Source: Ancylothrix sp036704045
GTDB lineage: Bacteria > Cyanobacteriota > Cyanobacteriia > Cyanobacteriales > Oscillatoriaceae
Direction of reading: 5' to 3'
Length of the DNA: 64,000 nt
NCBI GenBank assembly: GCA_036704045.1
Contig: DATNQM010000037.1
Location: 186,001 to 250,000, forward strand
Shown here in pieces: positions 50,781 to 60,397 of the stretch; the stretch's first letter is position 1; each line of letters begins with the position of its first letter. The translations under genes and the position numbers were made by a program. The notes beneath the pieces are model-generated. The model was not told the origin of the DNA. It did not search any database and saw only the letters and a list, made by a program, of their open reading frames with translations.

Positions 50781-51923
50781 TTGACCTTTATGCGAATTGC
50801 CTTATTTACAGAAACTTTTTTACCCAAAGTTGACGGAATTGTTACCCGACTCCGCCACACCGTTGAACAATTACAGAAAGCCGGTGATCAAGTCTTAATT
50901 TTTTGCCCAGCCGGCGGACTAACAGAATACAAAGGCGCAAAAATTTACGGCATTTCTGGATATCCCTTACCCTGGTATCCTGAATTAAAAATGGCATTTC
51001 CTCGCCCTTCTATTGGCATGGAACTGCAAAGATTTAAACCGGATCTTGTCCACGTTGTTAACCCAGCAATTTTAGGATTAGGAGGAATTTATTATGCAAA
51101 AACTATGCAAATTCCCCTGATTGCTTCCTACCATACCCACTTGCCCCAATACTTGCAACACTATGGGTTAGCAATGTTGGAACCTTTACTCTGGGAATTA
51201 CTGAAAAGCGCCCATAACCAAGCAGCCCTCAATCTTTGCACATCTACTGCAATGGTAGAAGAATTATCTAGTCATGGCATCGAGCGAGTTGATCTGTGGC
51301 AGCGCGGAGTCGATACAGAAACTTTTGACCCCAGTTTAGCCTCCCGTGAAATGCGAGTTCGTTTGAGCCAAGGCAACCCCGACAGTCCATTATTGTTGTA
51401 TGTAGGGCGTCTTGGGGCTGAAAAAGAAATTGAGCGTATTAAGCCGGTTTTAGAAGCCATACCAAACGCCCGCTTGGCCCTAGTTGGTGATGGGCCAAAC
51501 CGTCAAGCTCTACAAGAACACTTTGCCGACACCCCTACCAATTTTGTCGGCTACCTCCAAGGCGTTGAACTCGCAACCGCCTACGCTTCCGCCGATGCCT
51601 TTATTTTTCCATCACGGACAGAAACTTTAGGCTTAGTTTTACTAGAAGCAATGGCTGCCGGTTGTCCTGTTGTGGCCGCTCGGTCGGGAGGCATCCCCGA
51701 TATCGTCACCGATGGAGTTAATGGCTATCTTTTTGACCCAACAGACGAGACCGGCTCTATTACCGCCACTCAACGCCTGTTAGCTCATAGTGCAGAAAGG
51801 GAAACCTTAAGACAAAACGCCCGCAGTGAAGCTGAACGCTGGGGCTGGCCGGCTGCCACTGCCCAACTACGCCGATACTATAACCGCGTTATTGCTTATT
51901 CAGAAATGGCCAACGCTGCTTAA
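50781..51923 (+). CDS. sqdX: Sulfoquinovosyl transferase (family 4 glycosyltransferase)
   Basis: 380 residues, GT-B fold. IALFTETFLPKVDGIVTRLRHTVEQL at the N-terminus, FKPDLVHVVNPAILGLGG, ASYHTHLPQYLQHYG and a nucleotide-sugar site VGRLGAEKEIERIKPVLEAIPN with SRTETLGLVLLEAMAAGCPVVAARSGG (E-x7-E type). SqdX transfers sulfoquinovose to diacylglycerol to form the sulfolipid. The gene order sqdB-sqdX confirms identity. The short leader after the sqdB terminator (about 190 bases) may hold an own promoter. Confidence 0.94.
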   Translation: MTFMRIALFTETFLPKVDGIVTRLRHTVEQLQKAGDQVLIFCPAGGLTEYKGAKIYGISGYPLPWYPELKMAFPRPSIGMELQRFKPDLVHVVNPAILGLGGIYYAKTMQIPLIASYHTHLPQYLQHYGLAMLEPLLWELLKSAHNQAALNLCTSTAMVEELSSHGIERVDLWQRGVDTETFDPSLASREMRVRLSQGNPDSPLLLYVGRLGAEKEIERIKPVLEAIPNARLALVGDGPNRQALQEHFADTPTNFVGYLQGVELATAYASADAFIFPSRTETLGLVLLEAMAAGCPVVAARSGGIPDIVTDGVNGYLFDPTDETGSITATQRLLAHSAERETLRQNARSEAERWGWPAATAQLRRYYNRVIAYSEMANAA

Positions 51924-52378
51924 AAATTACAGGGATTCATCTTTCACGGCCATCTAAAAACCTAGATGCCTTATATAGTAAATCAACGGTAGTCGGAATT
52001 GATAGATAGTGTTAAGTTGGTTTTCAAACGCCTGCGTGTAAAACTTCACCCCCAAGATTATCTTAGGTAAAGTATCTTTGCTCTAAGCATTACTGCCCTA
52101 CGCCAAGAGGAAATCTTGTCAACGGAAGCCAACTTATATCTACTTCGATTTCTAGCATCTATCTACCACTATGCGGCGAAACCTATGCTGATTAGTTTTG
52201 GGTCAAAACTTATGGCAGGTTCGGGATAGTCTAAAGAAGGTAGATGTTTAGGCAATCATAAATGAGCGTTTTTTACCTATCTAGGGATCCGCGACGCTCA
52301 AAAATTTATATGTTATCAATTTAACGTTACTTTCTCTGATGCCGGTGGGCAAAAACCACCCTCTTAAGGATTAATACT
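51924..52378. other. Intergenic region before the cyclase gene
   Basis: 455 bases, no open frame. Near the 3' end GGTGG (52344-52348) and CCACC (52356-52360) form a small hairpin directly in front of a TAAGGATT ribosome-binding site for the cyclase. The rest has no feature I recognise. Confidence 0.4.
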
Positions 52379-54967
52379 ATGACATTTTCTGATGCTGGTA
52401 GCATTCTGGCTACATTAACACAAGCTAATCGCATGGGTGCGTTAGCCCGTCGCGTTAAGGATCTACCAGTTCCCGAATTTGTCTGTTTGCTAGATTTTAT
52501 TACTGCTGAGTTTCAGCAATTTCTTAGGGCAATAGAACTTATTAATAATGACGCCCTAGAGACAATGTTAGAACAATTACTCGATGCTTTTACCCTCAAA
52601 CTAGGGCAAATTATTCGGGCAGATCGTACAGCAATTTTTTTAGTGGATACAGAAAAAAAACAACTGTGGTCAAAAATTAGTCAATCTCCCAATTCTAAAC
52701 CTTTAGAAATTCGCATACCTGTGCATATTGGTATTGTTGGACGTGTTGCAGAAACCGGCGAACTTATTAATATTGCCGACGCCTACTCTCACCCTTCATT
52801 TAATAAAGAAGTAGACGAACATCCCGGCTATTATACCCAAAATTTGCTTTGCATTCCTATTTTTAGTAATAAAAATACTTCCGAAGTTGTTGCCGTAGTT
52901 CAGCTTTTAAATAAAGCTGGGAATGTTCCTTTTAGTAGCGAAGATGAAGACGAATTTCGCAACTTTGCGAGTTCCATAGGAATTATCTTAGAAAGTTGTC
53001 AATCTTTTTATGTGGCGGCGCGAAAACAAAGAGGTGTTTCTGCACTTTTACGGGCGACATCTTCCTTGGGGCAAAGTTTAGATTTAGAAGCTACTTTACA
53101 ATCGGTAATGGAGCAAGCCCGTGATTTAATGCAAGCAGAAAGAAGTACCCTATTTTTACTGAGTAAAGAAAGTAATGAATTGTGGACAAAAGTAGCCACA
53201 ACAGATAGTAAAAAAAAGGTAGAAATTCGCATTCCAGCTAATAAAGGTATTGCCGGTTATGTTGCTTCCACCGGCCAAACTCTCAATATCACAGATGCCT
53301 ATCAAGACCCTCGTTTTGATCCTAGCACCGACAAACGCACCGGCTATAATACCCGGACAATATTGTGTATGCCGGTCTATAGTTCTTCAGGAGATTTAAT
53401 TGGCGTCACTCAGCTTATTAATAAAAAAAATCAAGGCACTTTTACCAGCACCGATGAAGCTTTTATGGCTGCCTTTAACCGTCAAGCCGGTATAGCCCTA
53501 GAAAATGCCCAACTCTTTAAAAACGTCCTCATCGAAAAACAATATCAAAAAGACATTCTCCAAAGTTTATCTGATGCAGTAATATCTACAGATATGCAAG
53601 GCAGAATTGTCACTATTAACGATGCAGCCCTAGAATTATTAGGTTGTCCCATCAAAACAGAAGGTATTAAACACCGTATTTTATGGGAAGATAAACTCAT
53701 TGAACGCTACATTTGGGAAGTCGTACCCATCGAGAGTTTACGCTGGCGTTTACAAGATAGTCTCAGTAAAAAAAGTCACCATTATCTACCCGAACAAAAC
53801 TTAATTGTCGGGCTTTATATTATGGATGGCAAAGGTAGTTACCATTCCTATGAAAAGAAAAAAAAGACCTATATTTTAGCTGTCCAAGATCGCACCAACC
53901 CCCAATATTATATTCCTTGGAATAAATTAGTTTTTGAGGCCGGTGAGTCTCAAGTAGCTACTCCCATTCCCCAGGAAAAAATAACGCAAATTGAACGTAG
54001 TATTAACCTCACAATTAACCCTCTTACTAATCCTGAAGGTGGAGTTCGTGGGGGTTTAGTTGTTTTAGAAGATATTAGCCGAGAAAAACGTTTAAAAAAC
54101 ACCATGTATCGCTATTTAACTCCTGGTGTTGCCGAACGAGTTATGGAATTAGGCGAAGATTCTTTGATGGTAGGAGAACGCAAAGAAGTCACAATTTTAT
54201 TTTCCGATATACGCGGCTATACCACTCTCACAGAAAATTTAGGTGCTTCTGAAGTAGTTTCATTATTAAATCAGTATTTTGAAACAATGGTGGAAGCTGT
54301 TTTTGATCACGACGGAACCTTAGATAAATTTATTGGTGATGCCTTAATGGCTGTATTTGGCGCACCTCTTCCTTTACAAGATCATGCTTGGAAAGCGGTA
54401 CAATCTTCCTTAGATATGCGCCGACGTTTAGCAGAATTTAATAAAAAACGGATTGTGGAAGCTCAACCACAAATTCATGTCGGAATTGGTATTAGTTCTG
54501 GCGATGTTGTATCTGGAAATATTGGTTCTCAAAAACGTATGGACTATACGGTAATTGGCGATGGTGTTAATTTAAGTTCTCGCTTAGAAAGCGTGACCAA
54601 AGAATATGGCTGTGATATTATTTTAAGCCAATACACCTACGAATTATGTTCCGACAAAATTTGGGTAAGAGAATTAGATATAATTCGCGTTAAAGGCAAA
54701 AATCAAGCCGTGAATATTTATGAACTAATAGGTGATCGTCGTCAACCTTTAGATGGCAAAAAAATTAAAGTTTTAGAACTCTATGAAGCTGGACGCCATG
54801 CTTATTTAGCAAGAGATTTTAAAAAAGCCCTGGTTTATTTTACACAAATTCAAGATATAGACCAGACAGATCGTGTGGTCGCTGTCTATTTAGAACGTTG
54901 TTTCAACTATCTTAAAAATCCTCCCCCCGAAACATGGGATGGAGTCCACACTATGACCAGTAAATAA
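52379..54967 (+). CDS. Adenylate cyclase with two GAF domains and a PAS-like region
   Basis: 862 residues. GAF 1 lies at about residues 65-215 (TLKLGQIIRADRTAIFLVD, HIGIVGRVAETGELINIADAY). GAF 2 is at about 220-385 (RGVSALLRATSSLGQSL..., ANKGIAGYVASTGQTLNITDAYQDP). A PAS-like segment (ILQSLSDAVISTDMQGRIVTINDAALELLGCP) starts at about 390, and the class III cyclase domain is at about 600-790. The catalytic part has ILFSDIRGYTTL (metal Asp), TLDKFIGDALMAVFGAP (second metal Asp, with Lys for adenine) and MDYTVIGDGVNLSSRLE (Asp/Thr for adenine), which points to ATP rather than GTP. Likely a soluble cAMP sensor, with ligand or light input at the GAFs unknown. Good ribosome-binding site at 52366. 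Confidence 0.92.
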   Translation: MTFSDAGSILATLTQANRMGALARRVKDLPVPEFVCLLDFITAEFQQFLRAIELINNDALETMLEQLLDAFTLKLGQIIRADRTAIFLVDTEKKQLWSKISQSPNSKPLEIRIPVHIGIVGRVAETGELINIADAYSHPSFNKEVDEHPGYYTQNLLCIPIFSNKNTSEVVAVVQLLNKAGNVPFSSEDEDEFRNFASSIGIILESCQSFYVAARKQRGVSALLRATSSLGQSLDLEATLQSVMEQARDLMQAERSTLFLLSKESNELWTKVATTDSKKKVEIRIPANKGIAGYVASTGQTLNITDAYQDPRFDPSTDKRTGYNTRTILCMPVYSSSGDLIGVTQLINKKNQGTFTSTDEAFMAAFNRQAGIALENAQLFKNVLIEKQYQKDILQSLSDAVISTDMQGRIVTINDAALELLGCPIKTEGIKHRILWEDKLIERYIWEVVPIESLRWRLQDSLSKKSHHYLPEQNLIVGLYIMDGKGSYHSYEKKKKTYILAVQDRTNPQYYIPWNKLVFEAGESQVATPIPQEKITQIERSINLTINPLTNPEGGVRGGLVVLEDISREKRLKNTMYRYLTPGVAERVMELGEDSLMVGERKEVTILFSDIRGYTTLTENLGASEVVSLLNQYFETMVEAVFDHDGTLDKFIGDALMAVFGAPLPLQDHAWKAVQSSLDMRRRLAEFNKKRIVEAQPQIHVGIGISSGDVVSGNIGSQKRMDYTVIGDGVNLSSRLESVTKEYGCDIILSQYTYELCSDKIWVRELDIIRVKGKNQAVNIYELIGDRRQPLDGKKIKVLELYEAGRHAYLARDFKKALVYFTQIQDIDQTDRVVAVYLERCFNYLKNPPPETWDGVHTMTSK

Positions 54968-55498
54968 CTACATTTTAGTAACTATAATACATATTTTTGG
55001 CTCTTTATATTCCATAAAAACCTATCAAAAGCCGATGCAAATAAACCGTATCTACTAAACTTGATTTATCTGCTTTTTTCTACCTAAAATAATCTCGGAG
55101 TTACACTAAAAAGCTAAAATAACACTTGCAGATTAGGAAAACTCCTACATCTAAAACCAACTCCGACTTTAAACCGTAACTTATCTACTGGGCGCGTTTA
55201 TTTTCCTTAATTTGCAGTAAAAAAATAAACCCAGATTGATTAATACACAATAAAAACCGAGGGAAATTGGAGATAGTCTTAGCTAAGATTTTACTTTAAA
55301 TGTACTACAGATAAAAAACTATAAAACTATAAAGCAAAGCATTTTTTATCTAATACCATTTATCCAAAATCATGCAACACTCTTCGACCCCCTGTGGTGG
55401 GGTTGCATTCTTTTTTAAAATTGGTATAAAAACCTTACAAATAAAATGGTATAAATTGGAAAACCGCAATCAAACAAACTCACATAAAGGTATCGGTC
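54968..55498. other. Intergenic region before purC
   Basis: 531 bases, AT-rich, no gene. It holds a strong hairpin-plus-T-run at 55372-55416, well separated from the cyclase gene (404 bases) and close to purC (82 bases). Confidence 0.45.
55372..55416 (+). terminator. Terminator or attenuator hairpin upstream of purC
   Basis: ATGCAA (55372-55377) pairs with TTGCAT (55403-55408), extended by CCCC/GGGG inside (55388-55391 / 55399-55402), followed by TCTTTTTT. The location, far from the upstream gene and just before purC, also suits a leader attenuator. Confidence 0.7.
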
Positions 55499-56233
55499 AT
55501 GTCTACACAACAAAAACTTTACGAAGGAAAAGCAAAAATTATCTATACAACCGATGATCCAGAAATTTTACTGGCACATTATAAAGATGATGCCACCGCT
55601 TTTAATGCTCAAAAGCGAGGTACTATTGTCGGCAAAGGCGAAATAAACTGTACTATTTCTAGCCACATCTTTCGTCAACTCGAAAACGCCGGCATCACAA
55701 CCCACTTCATCGACTGCCCAGCCCCCAACCAAATGCGAGTCCGCCGTGTAACCATCATTCCCCTAGAAGTCGTTGTCAGAAACATTGCCGCCGGCAGTCT
55801 TAGCAAACAAACCGGCATCCCCGAAGGAAAGGTACTTAAAAGTCCCCTCGTTGAGTTTTATTATAAAAACGACGAACTTGGCGATCCTCTCCTCACCCGC
55901 GAACGCCTGTATGAGATGGAACTCGCTACTGCCGATCAAGTTGAAGAACTGCAAAATATGGCACTACAAATTAATTCATACCTGCAAAAGTTTTTTGAAA
56001 AATGTAACATCACTCTCGTAGACTTTAAACTAGAATTTGGCATCGATAGCCTCCACAAACTGCAACTCGCCGATGAAATTAGCCCCGATACTTGCCGGTT
56101 GTGGGATAACAGCGAAGCAGATCCCCAAAAAAGGGTAATGGATAAAGACCGTTTTCGCCGGGATCTTGGCAAAGTCGAAGAAGCTTATCAAAGAGTTTTA
56201 GAAAGAGTCTTGTCTGCTGTTCAAGCAAATTAA
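55499..56233 (+). CDS. purC: Phosphoribosylaminoimidazole-succinocarboxamide synthase
   Basis: 244 residues. STQQKLYEGKAKIIYTT at the N-terminus, KDDATAFNAQKRGTIVGKGEIN, then VVVRNIAAGSLSKQTGIPEG (substrate-binding, about residues 90-109), FYYKNDELGDPLLTRE and LVDFKLEFGIDS (about 178-189) are all SAICAR synthetase hallmarks. Makes SAICAR from CAIR and aspartate in purine synthesis. Start ATG at 55499; an upstream in-frame option is not needed. The terminator-like leader at 55372 may control expression. Confidence 0.96.
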   Translation: MSTQQKLYEGKAKIIYTTDDPEILLAHYKDDATAFNAQKRGTIVGKGEINCTISSHIFRQLENAGITTHFIDCPAPNQMRVRRVTIIPLEVVVRNIAAGSLSKQTGIPEGKVLKSPLVEFYYKNDELGDPLLTRERLYEMELATADQVEELQNMALQINSYLQKFFEKCNITLVDFKLEFGIDSLHKLQLADEISPDTCRLWDNSEADPQKRVMDKDRFRRDLGKVEEAYQRVLERVLSAVQAN

Positions 56234-56271
56234 TAGAACTTAAGCAAAAACTTTATACCTAGCATTTTGCA

Positions 56272-56295
56272 GGGGCAAACCCCCATACTTGCCCC
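56272..56295. repeat. GGGGCAA/TTGCCCC hairpin after purC
   Basis: A perfect 7-bp stem around an ACCCCCATAC loop, 38 bases after the purC stop codon, no T-tract. Resembles a dispersed palindromic repeat. Confidence 0.4.
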
Positions 56296-56465
56296 GAAAC
56301 GTGAGTATGATGCGTAAGTCCTATGAAAGTGCTTTGTTTATAATTCATGGTTAATAGGTCAAATGCCAGGATTTTGCCTTGACAAAATTCATCAAAAGTG
56401 ATAACAATTCTGCCCCCCTAAAGAGCAATGAATGACTACTCACTACTGAGCGCTGACCACATACA

Positions 56466-59051
56466 ATGAACCATGAATCATTAACTTTTAAAAATTTAGG
56501 TGTGTGGGAAGTGAACAACAACGTCAACAAAATGCGGCTACCTCCCGTATGGGTAGCAGTTTTAACCGCCTCAACAACTCTGAGTTTATCCAGTTCTATC
56601 AGTGCCAAAACTTTGCCCACGACTGATAGTTATTCTTCCGATAGTGCCAGTGAACATCGGAGTTTGGCAAAAAATGAATTTTTGTCCACCGGCCACCCAA
56701 AGACCTACAAAAGCTTTCAACATGGCGAAACCACCGAAAAAATAGCGGTTGTGCCAATTAATGAAAGAATGCGGGATGGTGGTGGCGGTGTAAAGGCGCA
56801 AGAAAATTTACCAACGACTCCAACCCCAGAAAATTCTCCAAAACCTGACAATTCAGCCCTATTTTCTAGCCCAAAACCGGCAGAAAATTCCTTAGAAGCA
56901 GTGGCTTTAAAGCCTCTCGTTAGAGGAATTTCCTACGACCAAAGTAAACAAAATACTGATATAGAAATAAAGTCGTTTTTGCCTTCATCGGTAAAAACAA
57001 ATCAACAACAGCCTCCCACTCCTCCAACAGTGGTGACTCCCGCTGAATGGTTAACCGTCGTATCCACCGGCCTCACCAGCCCACAAAAACACCCAGCTAT
57101 TTCCCAAAACACAGCATTACCAGATACCACCCAAGCACAAACACCACCACCGCCACCGCCCCAAACGCCACCACCGGCCAGACCCACACCACCACCGGCA
57201 CCAGTACCCCTACCGGTAACACCACCGCCGAAAGCGAGCAATTGTCCCGATCCAAACGCGCCTCAAGTTTTAGTCGCCGAAGTAGATGTTAGTGGCGTAG
57301 AAGGCGAACTCGAAGACGAAGTGTATCGCGTGATTCGTACTCAACCCGGACGCACTACCAACCGTTGCCAACTGCAAGAAGACATTAACGCAATTTTTGG
57401 TACCGGCTTATTTTCCACCGTTGATTACCAACCCCAAGACACACCGCTAGGGGTGCGAGTTACTTTTGTCGTTCAACAAAACGCAATTTTGCAAAGTGTC
57501 GTGATCAATGCTGTGCCGGCCGATGCCGTTGGTGTTGTACCCCAAAGTGTGGTAGATGAAATTTTTAGGCCCCAGTATGGCTCGATCCTAAACTTGCGAC
57601 AATTTCAAGAAGGGGTCAGAAAATTAAACCAGTGGTACAAAGACAACGGTTATATTTTGGCCCAGGTAGTCGCCTCAAGCCCAGTTGATAGTCAAGGTAG
57701 AGTCACGCTACAAGTAGCCGAAGGTGTCGTCGAAGATATTAGAATTCGCTTTCTAAATAAAGAAGGAGAAGAAACAGACTCAGAAGGAAACCCCATTCAA
57801 GGTCGCACCCGTGAATTCATTATCACGCGGGAAATGGCCCTAAAACCTGGGGGAGTCCTCAATGAAACAACTTTGATCGGTGATCTGCGTAGACTATTTG
57901 GTTTAGGGATTTTTGAAAAAGTCGAACCCTCCTTAAATCCTGGTCAAGATCCCCGTAAAGTTGTGGTGGTTTTGAATGTAACAGAAAAAAATACCGGCTC
58001 AATCGGTGCCGGTGCCGGTTTATCTTCGGCCACAGGTTTATTTGGTACCATCAGCTATCAAGAATCAAACCTCGGTGGAAACAACCAAAAGCTAGGCACA
58101 CAATTACAAGTCAGTGAACGCGCTTTGTTGTTTGATGTCTCGTTTACAGACCCTTGGATTGCTGGTGATCCTTACCGCACTTCCTATACAGTTAACGGTT
58201 TCCGGCGCCGGTCGATTTCTTTAATTTTCTCTGGCGGGCCCAATGAAGTTGAATTACCCGATGATGGTGGCAGACCTCGGATTGTCCGAACAGGCGGCGG
58301 TGTAACATTTACTCGTCCTTTAACTCCAAATCCCCTAGAAACTTCTGAGTGGACAGCATCCCTGGGTTTGCAATATCAGCGAGTGGAAACCCGCGATATT
58401 GATGGGGATATTGCCACAGTCGATGAAGCCGGTAGTCCCTTAAGTTTTAGTGGCGATGGCCAAGACGATTTAACTACACTTCAGTTTGGGTTAGTGCGAG
58501 ATTTACGCGATAACGCTTTAAAACCAACTAGAGGTTCTGTGTTGCGTTTAACTACCGAACAATCGATTCCCCTTGGTGCCGGAAATATTCTTTTAAACCG
58601 GCTTCGTGGTAGTTATTCCCACTATTTACCAGTAAACTTTTTTAAATTTGCTGAAGGGGCCCAAACTCTAGCCTTTAATTTCCAAGCAGGGACAGTTTTA
58701 GGAGATTTGCCACCCTATGAAGCCTTTGCATTAGGCGGTAGCAACTCCGTACGGGGCTTTGATGAGGGTGATTTGGGTAGTGGTCGCAGTTTTATTCAAG
58801 CAACGGCTGAGTATCGTTTTCCCGTATTTTCCTTCTTGAATGGAGCCTTATTTGTCGATTTTGGCAGCGATTTAGGCACCGGCAGTTCTATCATAGGTGA
58901 CCCCGCAGGAGTGCGCGGCAAACCAGGTACCGGCCTTGGTTATGGTTTAGGCGTCCGTGTTGATACTCCTCTTGGCCCCATTCGTGTAGATTATGGTTTC
59001 AGTAGCGATGGTGATGCCAGATTTCACTTTGGGATCGGTGAACGTTTCTAA
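56466..59051 (+). CDS. Omp85/BamA family outer-membrane assembly protein with POTRA domains
   Basis: 861 residues. Signal region (LPPVWVAVLTASTTLSLSSSISAK, about residues 24-48), a long Pro-rich linker (about 180-260) unusual for BamA, then POTRA domains (ILQSVVINAVPADAVGVV; LRQFQEGVRKLNQWYKDNGYIL; EGVVEDIRIRFL; LIGDLRRLFGLGIFEKV). The C-terminal 16-stranded barrel has KPTRGSVLRLTTEQ, ALGGSNSVRGFDEGDLGSGR (conserved RGF loop) and the C-terminal VDYGFSSDGDARFHFGIGERF. It inserts barrel proteins into the outer membrane. Cyanobacterial relatives (Omp85/Toc75-like) carry three POTRAs. An ATG at 56532 (MRLPPVWV) is an alternative start. It precedes the lipid A genes. Confidence 0.92.
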   Translation: MNHESLTFKNLGVWEVNNNVNKMRLPPVWVAVLTASTTLSLSSSISAKTLPTTDSYSSDSASEHRSLAKNEFLSTGHPKTYKSFQHGETTEKIAVVPINERMRDGGGGVKAQENLPTTPTPENSPKPDNSALFSSPKPAENSLEAVALKPLVRGISYDQSKQNTDIEIKSFLPSSVKTNQQQPPTPPTVVTPAEWLTVVSTGLTSPQKHPAISQNTALPDTTQAQTPPPPPPQTPPPARPTPPPAPVPLPVTPPPKASNCPDPNAPQVLVAEVDVSGVEGELEDEVYRVIRTQPGRTTNRCQLQEDINAIFGTGLFSTVDYQPQDTPLGVRVTFVVQQNAILQSVVINAVPADAVGVVPQSVVDEIFRPQYGSILNLRQFQEGVRKLNQWYKDNGYILAQVVASSPVDSQGRVTLQVAEGVVEDIRIRFLNKEGEETDSEGNPIQGRTREFIITREMALKPGGVLNETTLIGDLRRLFGLGIFEKVEPSLNPGQDPRKVVVVLNVTEKNTGSIGAGAGLSSATGLFGTISYQESNLGGNNQKLGTQLQVSERALLFDVSFTDPWIAGDPYRTSYTVNGFRRRSISLIFSGGPNEVELPDDGGRPRIVRTGGGVTFTRPLTPNPLETSEWTASLGLQYQRVETRDIDGDIATVDEAGSPLSFSGDGQDDLTTLQFGLVRDLRDNALKPTRGSVLRLTTEQSIPLGAGNILLNRLRGSYSHYLPVNFFKFAEGAQTLAFNFQAGTVLGDLPPYEAFALGGSNSVRGFDEGDLGSGRSFIQATAEYRFPVFSFLNGALFVDFGSDLGTGSSIIGDPAGVRGKPGTGLGYGLGVRVDTPLGPIRVDYGFSSDGDARFHFGIGERF

Positions 59052-59061
59052 GTTCGGTTTA

Positions 59062-59087
59062 TTTTTGAGGCCAATTGGTCTCAAAAA
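59062..59087 (+). terminator. Terminator-like hairpin after the Omp85 gene
   Basis: TTTTTGAGGCCA pairs with TGGTCTCAAAAA with one G-U pair and a two-base loop; TTCTCTGTTTT follows. Confidence 0.55.
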
Positions 59088-59259
59088 TTCTCTGTTTTGA
59101 GGCATTTGTACGATGGTTTGGGTTAAGAGAGGCTTATCACAATTGCCGACTCTTTTTCCCGCCCTAGAAATATTACCCCTTGAAAAATTGCTGTTTCTTG
59201 TGGGTTGGCTACGGGTAATGGGTATGGGCTAATGCTGAATTAAATGGAACATTGCAACG

Positions 59260-60147
59260 ATGGTCAAAACAATAGAAACGTCTTCTCTAGCTTGCCATAC
59301 GGTAGCCAGGGCAATTGAAATCTCAGGTGTGGGATTGCACACCGGCTCTTTGACTACAATCAAAATTTTGCCGTCGCCATTATTTGGTCGCTATTTTGTC
59401 AGGACTGATTTACCAGGAACGCCTTCTATTCCAGCTTTGGTGGATTTTGTCCGCCAAACCACTCTTTCTACCGAACTTGCTCAGGGCGATGCCTCGGTGC
59501 GAACAGTAGAACATTTGCTGGCAAGTTTAGCTTTCATGGGGATAGATAGCGTTCGTATTGAAGTAGATGGGCCGGAGTTACCGTTACTTGATGGTTCTGC
59601 TCAACCTTGGGTAGAAGCCATTTCTAAGGCTGGAGTGGTGCCGGTTTCCAGAAGTGATAGGGGTGAGATTGCCCTAGGAAGAAGTGACCAAAACCCTGTT
59701 TACCAGCTTTCATCTCCTCTTTTTGTTCAAGAAGGTGATGCTTTTGTGACGGCAATACCGGCATCTTTTACTCGTTTTACCTATGGTATTGAATTTGAAT
59801 CTGCTGCCATTGGTTCTCAGTGGCACAGTTGGACACCGACAACCGAAAGTTTTGCTACCGAAATTGCACCGGCTCGCACATTCACTCTGGCTCGCTATGT
59901 CGAGCAGATGCGGCAGGCCGGTTTAATTAAAGGGGGAAGTCTTGACTGTGCTTTGGTTTGTGACGAAAACCAGTGGTTAAATCCGCCTCTGAGATTTGCA
60001 AATGAGCCGGTACGTCATAAAATTTTAGACTTAGTGGGCGATCTCAGTTTGCTTTCAAAAATTCCTTGCGCTCATTATGTTGCCTACAAAGCTAGTCATA
60101 AGTTACACGTCCAACTAGCAAAGCTTTTAGCTGCTTCTTGTGGTTAG
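59260..60147 (+). CDS. lpxC: UDP-3-O-acyl-N-acetylglucosamine deacetylase
   Basis: 295 residues. RAIEISGVGLHTGSLTTIKILPS (about residues 17-39), VEHLLASLAFMGIDSVRIEVDGPELPLLDGSAQPW (zinc-binding His in VEHLLAS), APARTFTLARYVEQMR and HKILDLVGDLSLLSKIP (second zinc segment, with Asp) are family features. It is the committed step of lipid A synthesis. Cytosolic zinc amidase, typical length. The ATG at 59260 follows the outer-membrane assembly gene by 209 bases; the cluster order is preserved in many cyanobacteria. Confidence 0.95.
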   Translation: MVKTIETSSLACHTVARAIEISGVGLHTGSLTTIKILPSPLFGRYFVRTDLPGTPSIPALVDFVRQTTLSTELAQGDASVRTVEHLLASLAFMGIDSVRIEVDGPELPLLDGSAQPWVEAISKAGVVPVSRSDRGEIALGRSDQNPVYQLSSPLFVQEGDAFVTAIPASFTRFTYGIEFESAAIGSQWHSWTPTTESFATEIAPARTFTLARYVEQMRQAGLIKGGSLDCALVCDENQWLNPPLRFANEPVRHKILDLVGDLSLLSKIPCAHYVAYKASHKLHVQLAKLLAASCG

Positions 60148-60397
60148 GTTTTGACTGCTAGGAGGCCGGTTTGATTAGGCTAAAAATGTCTCTGGTAATC
60201 GCCATTTTTAAGGTGATAAGCCCAAACCAAAAGAGTCTTTCCTAAAAGACAACTTTTGTCCGACATAAGCCCATCATCCTAAGCAGAAATTTCTGGCAAT
60301 ACAGTAGTATCGTTGGCCACTGGCTTGTATAATCAACAGTTGCAACCAAGTTTTGCGCCTTTTATCGGATTCCAGCACACCATCTACCAAAACACCC

